From: Spirochaetae bacterium HGW-Spirochaetae-3
GTDB taxonomy: Bacteria; Spirochaetota; Spirochaetia; Treponematales; UBA12059
Length of the DNA: 64,000 bases
Assembly: GCA_002839315.1 (NCBI GenBank)
Contig: PGXV01000001.1
Location: 372,001 to 436,000 of the forward strand
Reading direction: 5' to 3'
Part shown: one piece after another, positions 7,356-16,294 of the stretch
How positions within the stretch are numbered: position 1 is the first letter of the stretch
Layout of the letters: every line of letters starts with the position of its first letter
Position numbers and translations under genes: made by a program
Notes under the pieces: model-generated
Seen by the model: the letters and a program-made list of their open reading frames with translations, nothing else
Databases searched by the model: none
What the model was told of the DNA's origin: nothing

Positions 7356-8702
7356 ATGATACCCGCCCAGCTCAAGGATAAGGTTCCGCCGCATAACGCG
7401 GAAGCCGAACAGGCCGCGCTGGGCGCGCTACTCTTGGATCCGGACGCGGTACCGCACATACTTAGGTACCTGCGTCCGGACGATTTCTACGTCAACGCCA
7501 ATAAGAACGTATTCTCCGCTATCGTCTCCCTATTCGAGAAGGGCCAGAAGGCCGACCTTATAACGCTCGCCGACGAGATGCGCGTGCTCAGCTGCCTCGA
7601 CCAATCCGGCGGCCCTGCATATATCGCGAAGCTTACCGATTCCGTTCCTTCCAGCGCCAACATGGAGTATTACGCGAAAATCGTGCAGGAATGCTCGATC
7701 AGGCGGAATCTACTCCGCCTGGCGGCCGATATCAGCCAGAAGGCCCACGATGATTCCATCGATACGGGAATCCTACTCGACGAGCTTCAGGAAAGCATCT
7801 TCGAGGTAAACCAGGATAGACAGACGGTTTCCTATCGTAGCGTCAGGGAAATCGTTCCTGACGCCATGAAAATGATAGAAGAGCTGGCCAAGAACAAGAA
7901 CCAGTACACCGGCGTACCTAGCGGTTACGCGGAGCTGGATAGCATGACGAGCGGCTTCCAGGATTCCGAGCTCATAATCATCGGAGCCCGGCCGAGCGTC
8001 GGCAAGACAGCGTTCGCCCTAAATATCGCCGCTCACGTCGCGCTTCGTGAACGCATGCCCGTCTGTTTCTTCTCCCTGGAAATGTCGGATCTGTCGCTGA
8101 CGTACCGCATACTCTCCAGCGAGGCCCGGATAGACTCGGAAAAAATCAAGAGCGGACTTATCAAGCCGAGCGATATCCAGAGCCTGATGGACGCCGCTAG
8201 CCGCATCTACGATGCGCCGATGTACATCGTGGACGTGCCTAACCTTAAGCTCCTCGACCTCCGGTCCCTGGCCAGGCGCATGAAGAGCGAGAAGGACGTC
8301 AAGATCATCTTCATAGACTACCTAACGCTCATTACCCACGAGAATTCCGATCTGCCCCGATGGGAGCAGATATCCAGCATATCCCGATCGCTCAAGGCTC
8401 TCGCCCGCGAGCTACGCATACCGGTGGTCGCGCTATCCCAGCTCAAGCGCGAAGCGGAGGGCAAGCAGCCGTCGCTCGCCGACCTAAGGGAATCGGGATC
8501 GATCGAGCAGGACGCCGACCTCATCATGTTCCTGCACCGCGAGCGCGAGATCGACAAGCGTAAGGACGAGCGAGCGCCGTATACGCCGACGGACCTCCTC
8601 GTCGCCAAGCACCGTAACGGACCCGTCGGCAAGGTCGGGCTCTTGTTCTTCAACAAGATTACGAGATTCGAATCGCTTGAAAAGGAACACGCCGAACATT
8701 AG
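7356..8702 (+). CDS. dnaB: Replicative DNA helicase
   Basis: Hexameric 5'-3' helicase that unwinds DNA at the fork and works with DnaG primase. The 448-residue protein has the N-terminal domain starting at PHNAEAEQAALGALLLDP, Walker A GARPSVGKT near 210-218, Walker B IIFIDYLTL and the DnaB motifs LSQLKREAEGKQPSLADLRESG and GSIEQDAD. The start ATG 7356 has only a weak, distant ribosome site (GGAG about 15 bases upstream), suggesting coupling to rplI, which ends 9 bases before. Confidence 0.97.
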   Translation: MIPAQLKDKVPPHNAEAEQAALGALLLDPDAVPHILRYLRPDDFYVNANKNVFSAIVSLFEKGQKADLITLADEMRVLSCLDQSGGPAYIAKLTDSVPSSANMEYYAKIVQECSIRRNLLRLAADISQKAHDDSIDTGILLDELQESIFEVNQDRQTVSYRSVREIVPDAMKMIEELAKNKNQYTGVPSGYAELDSMTSGFQDSELIIIGARPSVGKTAFALNIAAHVALRERMPVCFFSLEMSDLSLTYRILSSEARIDSEKIKSGLIKPSDIQSLMDAASRIYDAPMYIVDVPNLKLLDLRSLARRMKSEKDVKIIFIDYLTLITHENSDLPRWEQISSISRSLKALARELRIPVVALSQLKREAEGKQPSLADLRESGSIEQDADLIMFLHREREIDKRKDERAPYTPTDLLVAKHRNGPVGKVGLLFFNKITRFESLEKEHAEH

Positions 8703-8726
8703 ACTCGGTATACGGAGGGTCGTTCA

Positions 8727-9023
8727 ATGGATATCGAAAAAAGCTACGATCTCAGCTTCCTCGTAAACGACACCGAGCACATGGTGTTGGAAGAACTCGG
8801 TCGCCGCTTGGAATCCGCCGACGCGGAAGGCGTATGCGATTGCCAGGAATGCGTCGTTGACATGGCGGCGCTGGCCCTCAACATGTTGGAGCCCCGCTAC
8901 CACGCGTCGCTATTGGGTACGATGTACGCGCACGCGGACCAGGCCGGGGCTTATGCCGAGAAGGTGGCCAAGGCGGTCGCGGAGGCCATGGGAAAGGTCA
9001 AGAGCAACCCTTCCCACATCTAG
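8727..9023 (+). CDS. ComFB-family late competence-like protein
   Basis: The 98-residue protein contains CDCQECVVDMAALALNMLEPRY around residues 37-58, the hallmark of the ComFB family (a Cys-rich turn followed by D.AALALN.L.PRY). The family is named from the Bacillus comF locus and is found with signalling and surface-motility genes in many phyla; its biochemical role is not settled, although cyclic-dinucleotide binding has been described for some members. CGGAGGG precedes ATG 8727. It lies 24 bases after dnaB and converges with the CpXC gene. Confidence 0.8.
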   Translation: MDIEKSYDLSFLVNDTEHMVLEELGRRLESADAEGVCDCQECVVDMAALALNMLEPRYHASLLGTMYAHADQAGAYAEKVAKAVAEAMGKVKSNPSHI

Positions 9024-9038
9024 TCGGGGCTATTCCGA

Positions 9039-9662
9039 TCAGCCGGCGTCCGACGCAGACGACAGGAAGCCCAGCTTCTTTATCGACTTGTACCTACCGG
9101 AGAATATCGTCTTGTACGGTTCCTTTGATACGGCCGATCCGATGTCTGACGCTATCCTGTCGTACGACGTCCTCGGTAGCTTTACGACTCCCGCCTGGCC
9201 CGACTTCAGCCCCAGGATGTGGAACTCCAGCGAACCGTCCTTGAGGCCGTTGTAGAAGACGGAAACGTCCGCTTCCGGTTCCGATTCCTCCGCCTTGCCC
9301 TGCAACACGTATTTCAGCGCCTCTACCGCCTTGGGATCGAATCCGTCGCGCAGTATCCTGGCGCGCTCGAACAGTTCCTGGTAGCCGAGCAGTATCTCCC
9401 CGGAGCCTGACGGGTCGGCCTTGCCGCGATAGGCGGACAGGCGCTCCATATCGGACAGCACGACGGCGTCGAGCCCGCGCGTAGCGGACTTGACCCTGAG
9501 CGGGAGCTCTGCCCTGACGAGGGCTCCGCAACGAGGACAGACGGCGGAGGGCGAATCGCCGTCGGCGAGTCTGGCCAGTCCGGACGGATCGGCGTCAAGA
9601 TCGATGATATCCGGGACATCAATCTCCACGACGGCGTCGCAACGGCACGTTACCTTTTTCAT
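9039..9662 (-). CDS. CpXC-domain zinc-binding protein
   Basis: The 207-residue protein has an N-terminal zinc-ribbon-like arrangement: a CRC pair at residues 6-8 and CPRCG near 42, as in the CpXC domain family. The rest is mixed helix and strand without membrane segments. Two ATGs lie six bases apart (9668 and 9662). The strong site CGGAGG directly abuts the first but is six bases from the second, so the ribosome spacing selects 9662 (MKKVTC). It lies downstream of rseP and may be cotranscribed. Function unknown; nucleic-acid or protein binding is only a guess. Confidence 0.75.
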   Translation of the reverse strand: MKKVTCRCDAVVEIDVPDIIDLDADPSGLARLADGDSPSAVCPRCGALVRAELPLRVKSATRGLDAVVLSDMERLSAYRGKADPSGSGEILLGYQELFERARILRDGFDPKAVEALKYVLQGKAEESEPEADVSVFYNGLKDGSLEFHILGLKSGQAGVVKLPRTSYDRIASDIGSAVSKEPYKTIFSGRYKSIKKLGFLSSASDAG

Positions 9663-9698
9663 ATGCATCCTCCGATGGTCGGTATACTCGATAAAACG

Positions 9699-11057
9699 CT
9701 ATTTTCCAGAGAAAAACAAGACGTCCCCGACGGTCGACAACAAGAATAGCGCCGCGACGGCTATCATTCCGATCGTCTGGTAGCGGAGCACGGTCTTTAC
9801 CTTGGCCGCCTTCCTCCTGACGAGTTCGATGACGAAGAGGAGTATCGAGCCGCCGTCGAGCAGGGGAATAGGAAGCAAGTTCATCGCGAAAAGGCCGATG
9901 GACAGGATCGCGAGGAAATTGAGAGCGACGGACATGCCGTCGGCGCTCTGCCCGGATAGGCCGTTCTTGGCGACTGTCCCTACCATCCACGTTATGCGCG
10001 CCGGCCCTGATACCGCCTTGAGGAGGTTTACGCCCATGAAAAGCGAGGCCAAGCCGCGATAGGTCGCGGATATAGTCTTTCCCGTCTCGGAGAAGCCCAT
10101 CGACAAGGCCTCTCCGATGCCGTTCGCGCGCACGGTACTGACGCGCGATTCCCATCCAAGGCCCAGGTCGACGCCGGCTCCAGCCTGATACGATAGGACG
10201 AGCGTCGCGTCCGACTGGGCGCCGTCGCGGGAATAGCGGACGTCCGCTCTCGACGGCTTCTCGGCTTCCAGCCAGGACATGAGCGCGATGGTATGGCTGA
10301 CGGGAATGCCGCCGACGGAGAGTATCCTGTCGCCGGGGCGAAGGCCAGCCAGAGCGGCCGGGCCAGACGGCACGACCGCCGCTACGACGGGCTCTATCCA
10401 CGGATATACGCCGACGCGTCCGGCTCCTGATTCCTTGTCGAGCTCGGGGCGGATGTGTATGCCTACGGGAATTCCTCCCCGATCGACGCTCACTTCTATG
10501 GGTTTCTTTGCGGAGAGGGATATGGATTCCTGTATTTCGGAAAAAGACGAGATCGACTGGCCGTCGATGGACACGATCCTGTCGCCCGAACGCAATCCAG
10601 CCGAATCGGCTGGATAGGATCCTCCGTCGTACTCGCTCGCCAGAATGATCCGGTTGTCCCAGCTATGCGTATCGTATCCAGCGGCCATGATGACTACATA
10701 CACGGCGAAGGCGAATACGACGTTCATAAGAGGGCCGCCGAACGCTATCATGATGCGTCGGATGGGCGATGCCCCGAAGTACGTACCGCTCTCGCGGGGG
10801 AACTCGTCGAGTCCCTGCTCTATCGCCTTGCGATAGGAATCCTCGCCCTTCATCCTGCAATAGCCGCCTATGGGCAACGCGGATAGGGTATAGGCCGTCT
10901 TCCCGATTTTCCTCGAAACGATCCTCGGCCCCCAGCCTAGAGAGAATTCCTCTACGTCGACGCCTACGAGCCTCGACATCGCGAAATGCCCCAGCTCGTG
11001 AAAGAATACGACGACGCCGAGGCCGAGAAGCCCCAGGATAATGGTAACTACGGTCAT
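9699..11057 (-). CDS. rseP: Site-2 intramembrane zinc metalloprotease
   Basis: Cleaves transmembrane anti-sigma factors or signal-peptide remnants inside the membrane. The 452-residue protein has the zinc motif HELGH (H20-E21-x-x-H24) in the first membrane segment, SLGWGPRI, two PDZ-like regions (about residues 125-200 and 215-290), and the second catalytic-site motif NLLPIPLLDGG near 393. Its start overlaps the dxr stop by ATGA, and it ends the rpsB-to-rseP block, as is common in bacteria. Confidence 0.95.
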   Translation of the reverse strand: MTVVTIILGLLGLGVVVFFHELGHFAMSRLVGVDVEEFSLGWGPRIVSRKIGKTAYTLSALPIGGYCRMKGEDSYRKAIEQGLDEFPRESGTYFGASPIRRIMIAFGGPLMNVVFAFAVYVVIMAAGYDTHSWDNRIILASEYDGGSYPADSAGLRSGDRIVSIDGQSISSFSEIQESISLSAKKPIEVSVDRGGIPVGIHIRPELDKESGAGRVGVYPWIEPVVAAVVPSGPAALAGLRPGDRILSVGGIPVSHTIALMSWLEAEKPSRADVRYSRDGAQSDATLVLSYQAGAGVDLGLGWESRVSTVRANGIGEALSMGFSETGKTISATYRGLASLFMGVNLLKAVSGPARITWMVGTVAKNGLSGQSADGMSVALNFLAILSIGLFAMNLLPIPLLDGGSILLFVIELVRRKAAKVKTVLRYQTIGMIAVAALFLLSTVGDVLFFSGK

Positions 11058-12181
11058 CGATTCTCCTTGACTATTCGTTCAGCCGCGGCGCGCGCTTCGA
11101 AGTCTACGGCGCGTACCGACTCAATGTCTTCGAGCGTCGCGGGGAAGGGCGATTCGAGGGTCTCGGCGACGATGCGATATATATCGGTGAAGCGCGCTCG
11201 GCCAGCCATGAAGGCGGCGACCGCGACCTCGTCGGCGGCGTTATACGCGTCGGTGGCGCCTTCGCCCGCGAGCAGCGCCTGATAGGCCAGTCCAAGGAGC
11301 GGATAACGCCTAGGATCCGGCTTGGAGAAGTGGAGAAGAACGTCGCAAGGATCCATGTCGGCTACGTCCTCGTCGACTGATTCGGGCCAAGCGAGCGCGT
11401 TCAGTATAGGTATGCGCATATCGGGTCGCGACATCTGCGCGTACAACGATCCGTCCTTCGTTCGAATGAACGAATGGACGCGGCTCTCCGGATGGATAAC
11501 TACCTCGATACGTTCCGGCGGCATGGAGAAAAGCCTGGCTGCCTCGATTACCTCCAGTCCCTTGTTAGCCATCGAGGCCGAATCTACGGTTATCTTCGCG
11601 CCCATATTCCACGTCGGATGCGACAGCGCGTCGGTAGGCGTCATCGAGGCGAGGCTTTCCACGGGCGCGTCGCGGAAGGCGCCGCCCGATGCCGTAATGA
11701 CGACCCCGCGCACGGAATCGCGTCCGAAGCGCTCGATCATGTTGAAGATAGCCGAATGCTCCGAATCGACGGGGAGGATCTTCCTCCCGGCCGTACGGGC
11801 GGCGTCGAGGACGAGGCGCCCGGCCATGACGATCGTTTCCTTGTTGGCCAGCGCGAGGTCCTTGCCCGAGGCGACGGCGTAGAACGACGGCATCAGTCCG
11901 TCGGCTCCGGCCGCCGCGTTAAGGACGATATCCGCGTCGGTTTCCTCTATCAGTCGACGGAGGCCGTCGGATCCGGCATAGCGTATGCCGTCAGTCGCGG
12001 TCGAACGACCGCTCAGGCATAGCGAGGCCCGCGGATGCGCCCGAGACGCGGTAGCGAGTCCGGCCGCGTCTCGATGCGCCGACATACCGACGACGGAGAA
12101 CGAATCGGGATGCCGCGCCGCGACGTCGAGCGTCTGCCGTCCTATCGACCCCGTAGCCCCGATTACGATAACGCGCTTCAT
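11054..12181 (-). CDS. dxr: 1-deoxy-D-xylulose 5-phosphate reductoisomerase
   Basis: Second enzyme of the MEP isoprenoid pathway, converting DXP to MEP with NADPH; it supplies UppS further up the operon. The 375-residue protein has the nucleotide motif IGATGSIGRQTLD at 7-19, LANKETIVMAG, the metal/substrate region LPVDSEHSAIFNM, TASGGAFRD and TWNMGAKITVDSASMANKG. A GTG at 12193 would add four residues; neither start has a strong ribosome site. I prefer ATG 12181, which matches the family N-terminus. It begins 26 bases after the cdsA stop. Confidence 0.96.
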   Translation of the reverse strand: MKRVIVIGATGSIGRQTLDVAARHPDSFSVVGMSAHRDAAGLATASRAHPRASLCLSGRSTATDGIRYAGSDGLRRLIEETDADIVLNAAAGADGLMPSFYAVASGKDLALANKETIVMAGRLVLDAARTAGRKILPVDSEHSAIFNMIERFGRDSVRGVVITASGGAFRDAPVESLASMTPTDALSHPTWNMGAKITVDSASMANKGLEVIEAARLFSMPPERIEVVIHPESRVHSFIRTKDGSLYAQMSRPDMRIPILNALAWPESVDEDVADMDPCDVLLHFSKPDPRRYPLLGLAYQALLAGEGATDAYNAADEVAVAAFMAGRARFTDIYRIVAETLESPFPATLEDIESVRAVDFEARAAAERIVKENR

Positions 12182-12207
12182 CGCGACGGCCACGCCCTAT
12201 GCCCGGC

Positions 12208-13080
12208 TCATGACAGTATCCCGATGATCGCCAGAATGCCCGTAAATACCGGCGCCGCGAACAGCAGGCTGTCGAACGAGTCCAATACGCCTCCCCGGCC
12301 CGGGACGACGGTTCCGGAATCCTTGACTCCGGCGGATCGCTTGACGGCGGACTCGAACAGGTCGCCGATGACGACGGCCACTCCGCAGAGGCTTCCGAGC
12401 GCGGCGAGCGCGGCCCAGTCGCGCGGTACGGCGGCAGGGAACAGGAACGGTCCGGCGAAGGCGCATGCCACGCTGCCGGCGAGGCCAGCTATCAGGCCCT
12501 CGAGGCTCTTATTGGGCGAAACCGCGAAAATTCCGCGATTACGGCCTAGGGTCACGCCCGCTAGCCATGCGAGGCTGTCGTTGCCGAATACTATCATCGC
12601 GAACCAGATGAGTAATTGCCCGGAATGATCCGTCGCTCCGAGTATGACGATGATCGCGGAGCCGAGGGCTCCGGGGTACATAAGGTACAGCGCGTTCGCG
12701 GAGGCTCGCCTTATCGATGTCTCGATGGTATCGACCCTGCGCGGCAACGCGAGGGGCAGAGCCGCTATCAGGAACTCGGCGATCATGATACAGGCCAACG
12801 GCGCTAGCCATGACGCCGCGAGGCCTTGAGCGGGGTAGGCCAGCCTCGAGACGTATACGGCGACTGCAGGAGAAATACCGAGGACGACGGCGATAGCCGA
12901 TCGGATCGCGGCTGCGTCCGGCTCGACCATGCGCACCAGTTCCAGGCTCGTTCCGGCGCAGAACAAGAGAACGATGGCCGCGAGCGCCGCGTGGTTCATG
13001 AACGGTACGTAGACTGCCAGCGCGAACAGCAGAGGAACCGCTATGCCTACGAACAGTATGCGGGTAAGAAAATTATTCAT
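12208..13080 (-). CDS. cdsA: Phosphatidate cytidylyltransferase
   Basis: Makes CDP-diacylglycerol, the precursor of phospholipids. The 290-residue membrane protein has several hydrophobic helices and the family signature region FGNDSLAWLAGVTLGRN and SPNKSLEGLIAGLAGS, then GDLFESAVKRSAGVKDSG and PGRGGVLDSFDSLLFAAP. The start ATG 13080 overlaps the uppS stop by ATGA; the longer frame would place 24 unlikely residues before the first membrane helix. Confidence 0.95.
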   Translation of the reverse strand: MNNFLTRILFVGIAVPLLFALAVYVPFMNHAALAAIVLLFCAGTSLELVRMVEPDAAAIRSAIAVVLGISPAVAVYVSRLAYPAQGLAASWLAPLACIMIAEFLIAALPLALPRRVDTIETSIRRASANALYLMYPGALGSAIIVILGATDHSGQLLIWFAMIVFGNDSLAWLAGVTLGRNRGIFAVSPNKSLEGLIAGLAGSVACAFAGPFLFPAAVPRDWAALAALGSLCGVAVVIGDLFESAVKRSAGVKDSGTVVPGRGGVLDSFDSLLFAAPVFTGILAIIGILS

Positions 13081-13775
13081 CGGGCATCCCCGTACCGACG
13101 CTCTCTGCGCAAATACTCTCCGACGGCAAGCTCCAGGTGCTCCGACGTCCAATCGGGCCAGAGCACGTCGGAAAAATACAGCTCCGAGTACGCCGCCTGC
13201 CAGAGCAGGAAATTGGAAAGGCGAAGTTCCCCGCCCGCCCGTATTATCAAGTCGGGATCCGGCATGTCGGGAACGTCGAGGTATGATCGGAATTCTTCCT
13301 CGGAACAGCGCGTCTTAGAAGCCGGCATCTTCGCGACGGCTCGGAGTATCTCGTCCCGGCCGCCGTAGTTAACGGCTAGGTTCACCCTGATGCCTTCGAA
13401 TCCGGCCGTATCGGATACGACCCTGAGGATAGCGTCCTGAACGTCAGACGGTAGGCCGGAGAGGTCGCCGGAATGGGCGACGCGAACGCCGTTTTCCTTG
13501 TAGAAATCGAATTCCGCGCACAGGTAGGTACTAACGAGCCCCATCAGGAATTTAACCTCTTCCTGGGCTCGTTTCCAATTCTCGGTGCTGAAGGTATAGA
13601 GCGTCAGGTTGCCGATCCCCATGGACTTCGCCGCCTTGACGATCCGCTTGGCGGCCTTTAGCCCTTCTCGGTGGCCCTCGGTGCGCGGAAGGCCGCGAGC
13701 CTTCGCCCAGCGACCGTTTCCGTCCATGAAGATGGCGACGTGCGCCGGAGCTTGTCTATGGGTAGTGGGCTGCAT
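13077..13775 (-). CDS. uppS: Isoprenyl transferase (undecaprenyl diphosphate synthase type)
   Basis: Condenses isopentenyl units into the C55 carrier lipid for peptidoglycan. The 232-residue protein has the catalytic loop MDGNGRWAKARG at residues 17-28 (Asp18), GHREG, LTLYTFSTENWKR and the C-terminal RAGGELRLSNFLLWQAAYSELYF. The start ATG 13775 lies two bases after the frr stop and is followed by the family motif HVAIFMDGNG. It sits between frr and cdsA in the conserved translation/lipid block. Confidence 0.96.
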   Translation of the reverse strand: MQPTTHRQAPAHVAIFMDGNGRWAKARGLPRTEGHREGLKAAKRIVKAAKSMGIGNLTLYTFSTENWKRAQEEVKFLMGLVSTYLCAEFDFYKENGVRVAHSGDLSGLPSDVQDAILRVVSDTAGFEGIRVNLAVNYGGRDEILRAVAKMPASKTRCSEEEFRSYLDVPDMPDPDLIIRAGGELRLSNFLLWQAAYSELYFSDVLWPDWTSEHLELAVGEYLRRERRYGDAR

Positions 13776-13777
13776 AA

Positions 13778-14323
13778 TCAGACTTCCAGGATTTCCTTCT
13801 CTTTTTCATCCAGGACCTTGTTGATCTGGGCGACATATGAATCGGTCAGCTTCTGCAGCTCTTCTTCGGCCTTCTTCACCGCGTCTTCAGGTACGTCGGT
13901 CCGCTTCTTTATATCCTCGAGGCCGTCACGCCTGATGTTACGAATGCCGACCCGAGAAGTCTCGGCCGTAGCCTTCGCGCCCTTGACGAGTTCCTTGCGA
14001 CGCTGTTCGGTAAGGGGGGGGATGGCGATCCGGATGACCTTGCCGTCGTTCGACGGATTAAGGCCGAGCTCCGACTTCTGTATTGACTTCTCTATCTCGC
14101 TGATGAGGGCCCGATCCCAGGGCTGAATCACGATAAGGCGCGCCTCCGGGACCGAGACCGTGGCGACTTGCGATATCGGCGACTTCTGTCCGTAATAATC
14201 TACGCGTAGCTTGTCGAGTATCGTCGGAGACGCTCGACCGGTCCTTATGGCCGCGAAATCGTCCTTGAGCGAGGCTACGGTTTTCTTCATGCGTTCTTCG
14301 CACGCGTTCTTGACGTCTTCCAT
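13778..14323 (-). CDS. frr: Ribosome recycling factor
   Basis: With EF-G it splits post-termination ribosomes. The 181-residue length and the motifs FAAIRTGRASPTILD, IVIQPWDRALISEIEKSI, IRIAIPPLTEQRRKELVK and ETSRVGIRNIRRDG are typical of the three-helix-bundle family. AGGGAG precedes ATG 14323. In most bacteria pyrH lies between tsf and frr; here there is only a 96-base spacer with a hairpin. Confidence 0.97.
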   Translation of the reverse strand: MEDVKNACEERMKKTVASLKDDFAAIRTGRASPTILDKLRVDYYGQKSPISQVATVSVPEARLIVIQPWDRALISEIEKSIQKSELGLNPSNDGKVIRIAIPPLTEQRRKELVKGAKATAETSRVGIRNIRRDGLEDIKKRTDVPEDAVKKAEEELQKLTDSYVAQINKVLDEKEKEILEV

Positions 14324-14372
14324 TGCTCTCCCTTTCGAGAACCCGAGTCAAAGGCTCCTGGTTCGCTCATGA

Positions 14373-14412
14373 CGAAGGACCATTCGGACATTCTTTCCCG
14401 GATGGTCCTTCG
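14373..14412 (-). terminator. Hairpin between tsf and frr
   Basis: CGAAGGACCAT and ATGGTCCTTCG form a perfect 11-pair stem around an 18-base loop. No T run follows on the minus strand, so it may be a partial terminator, an attenuator or an mRNA-processing site lowering frr relative to tsf. Confidence 0.4.
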
Positions 14413-14419
14413 AGCCTTG

Positions 14420-15271
14420 TTAGTTATCTCCGACCTTCACGTAGTAGTAGTCGACTATGGACAGCTCGGTGCCGGCGGCCTTGGCGATCGACGCCATGAC
14501 GGCCTTGACGGTCTGCTTCTCGTCCTTGACGAATCCCTGGTCGACGAGGCATATCTCGCTCATAAGCTTCTTGAGCTTGCCCGCGAGGATACCTTCTATT
14601 ACCTTGGCCGGCTTGCCGGACATCTTCTCGTCGCCCTCGACCTGCTTCTTGAAGATTTCTTCCTGCTCCTTGATCCAGTCGGCGCTGATGCGCGACTGAT
14701 CGACGAACATCGGCCTGAAAGCGGCCACATGGAGCGCCAGGTCGTGTACGAAGCCGGTAACATCGGCGTTCGCGAAGGCATCGGCCTTGCCGGACTTCAT
14801 CTTCACTACGACGGCGAGCTTGCCTTCGCCGTGAACGTAGGAGTGCACGTACTCGGTAGCGTCGGCCTTGGCGAGCACGATGCGCTTCAGGGTTATGTTT
14901 TCTTTGATTACGCTGGCAAGGTCCTTTACGATCGCCTCGAGCTCGGCGTTGGGGGCTGCATAGCCCTTCTCCAGGCTGAGCGCGGCCATCGTTTCGCCGC
15001 CCTTGATGAAATCATCATTGCGGCAGACGAAGTCGGTCTCGCAGGCGATCTCTACGACCGCTATGGCGCCCGCCTTCTCGGCGATGAAAACGCGGCCCTC
15101 GTTGGTGGCGCGCCCGGAGCGCTTCGCCACGCCCGCGAGTCCCCATTCCTTGAGTTTTCGCTCGGCCAATGCGAAGTCGCCTTCGGCCTCGACGAGGGCT
15201 TTTTTGCAATCCATCATCCCCGCGCCGGTCTTCTCGCGCAGGTTCTTTATATCGCTCGCCTTGATATCCAC
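14420..15271 (-). CDS. tsf: Elongation factor Ts
   Basis: Nucleotide-exchange factor for EF-Tu. The 283-residue protein has the N-terminal UBA-like domain IKNLREKTGAGMMDCKKAL, LAERKLKEWG, the signature RATNEGRVFI and VEIACETDFVCRNDDF, then the dimerisation core. The start is GTG 15271 (GTG GAT ATC), chosen because AAGGAG lies seven bases upstream. It follows rpsB by 10 bases. Confidence 0.97.
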   Translation of the reverse strand: MDIKASDIKNLREKTGAGMMDCKKALVEAEGDFALAERKLKEWGLAGVAKRSGRATNEGRVFIAEKAGAIAVVEIACETDFVCRNDDFIKGGETMAALSLEKGYAAPNAELEAIVKDLASVIKENITLKRIVLAKADATEYVHSYVHGEGKLAVVVKMKSGKADAFANADVTGFVHDLALHVAAFRPMFVDQSRISADWIKEQEEIFKKQVEGDEKMSGKPAKVIEGILAGKLKKLMSEICLVDQGFVKDEKQTVKAVMASIAKAAGTELSIVDYYYVKVGDN

Positions 15272-15281
15272 GATAATCTCC

Positions 15282-16175
15282 TTATTTGGCGTAGTACTTG
15301 TCTTCCTCGACGATGGGCTCTACGGTCGCAGAAGCGGCCTCGCCTGCTTCGACCGCCTCGACGGGAGCGACCGCAGCCGGCGCCTCGGGAGAGCTCTCGT
15401 AGGTCGCTACGTCCACTTCCACTTCTTCCTCGTCGTCGGTCTTGGCTTCCTCGGTCGCCGACTCGCCTTCGTCGTCGTTCAGCGTCTCGATGATCTTCAG
15501 GCCGGTCTCGCTCTCGGCCTCGACTACCGCGTTGGCGATGATCTGGGTAAAGAGCGATATGGAGCGGATGGCGTCGTCGTTGCCGGGGATCGGGTAGTCG
15601 ATGCCCTCGGGATTACAGTTGGTATCGACTACGGCTACGATCGGGATGCCGAGGCGCTGGGCCTCCGCTACGGCGATGGCTTCCTTGCGGGTGTCGATGA
15701 CGAAGATGACGCCGGGGAGCTTGGTCATGCCCTTGATGCCGGAAAGGTTCTTCTCGAGCTTGGCCTTCTCCTTCTGGAGCTGGGCCTGTTCCTTCTTCGT
15801 GAAGCTGGAGAAGTCTTCCTTCTCGAGCTTGATAAGGCGCTCTATCGACTTGCGAACGGTCGAAAAGTTGGTGAGCATGCCGCCGAGCCAGCGGTTGTTC
15901 ACGTAGAACTGCTCGCAGCGCTCCGCTTCCTTCTGGATGGCCTGCTGGGCCTGCTTCTTCGTGCCGACGAACAGAACGGGCTTGCCGGACGCGACGGTCT
16001 TGCGGACTACGTCGTAGGCTTCCTTGATGGACTGGATGGTCTTCTGCAGATCGATGATGTGGATGCCGTTCCGCTCGGCGAAGATGAATTTCTTCATGCG
16101 CGGATCCCAGCGCTTGACCTGGTGCCCGAAATGGACTCCGGACTCCAAAAGGCTCTTCATGGTGACTACGGCCAC
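15282..16175 (-). CDS. rpsB: 30S ribosomal protein S2 with acidic C-terminal extension
   Basis: Small-subunit protein needed for late 30S assembly and S1 binding. The conserved core includes [34 protein letters not shown] and [22 protein letters not shown] start at GTG 16175, which gives the usual S2 beginning [11 protein letters not shown] and has GGAGG five bases upstream; ATG 16187 overlaps that ribosome site and is unlikely. The product is 297 residues. After about residue 235 there is an extra tail, first Glu/Asp-rich and then Ala/Pro/Val-rich. Confidence 0.95.
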   Translation of the reverse strand: MAVVTMKSLLESGVHFGHQVKRWDPRMKKFIFAERNGIHIIDLQKTIQSIKEAYDVVRKTVASGKPVLFVGTKKQAQQAIQKEAERCEQFYVNNRWLGGMLTNFSTVRKSIERLIKLEKEDFSSFTKKEQAQLQKEKAKLEKNLSGIKGMTKLPGVIFVIDTRKEAIAVAEAQRLGIPIVAVVDTNCNPEGIDYPIPGNDDAIRSISLFTQIIANAVVEAESETGLKIIETLNDDEGESATEEAKTDDEEEVEVDVATYESSPEAPAAVAPVEAVEAGEAASATVEPIVEEDKYYAK

Positions 16176-16253
16176 GTGTTCCTCCATTGGCTTCCGATCG
16201 TATCGGAAGCCCCCTTCACTTGTTCTCGTCGGTGCGCGTCCGTATAAGGACGC
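16176..16253 (-). promoter_or_regulatory. rpsB mRNA leader with two hairpins
   Basis: Just upstream of the GGAGG ribosome site lies a perfect ten-pair stem, GGCTTCCGAT/ATCGGAAGCC with a three-base loop (16189-16211). A second stem, GCGTCC/GGACGC with a six-base loop, lies at 16236-16253. A TTGACC box occurs further upstream, but I find no convincing -10. S2 represses its own operon through the leader in E. coli, so this is a candidate autoregulatory element; that role is inferred. Confidence 0.5.
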
Positions 16254-16294
16254 CGATCGACGGAAGATTCGCCTGCGGGTCAAGAATTCTCATC

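Noticed and set aside
14369-15493. Long plus-strand frame opposite tsf
   Set aside because: Antisense shadow of a conserved gene; composition (Leu/Gly/Asp/Arg repeats) is typical of reverse-frame translation.
16176-16187. ATG 16187 as the rpsB start
   Set aside because: The ATG overlaps the GGAGG ribosome site itself; GTG 16175 has correct spacing and gives the normal S2 N-terminus.
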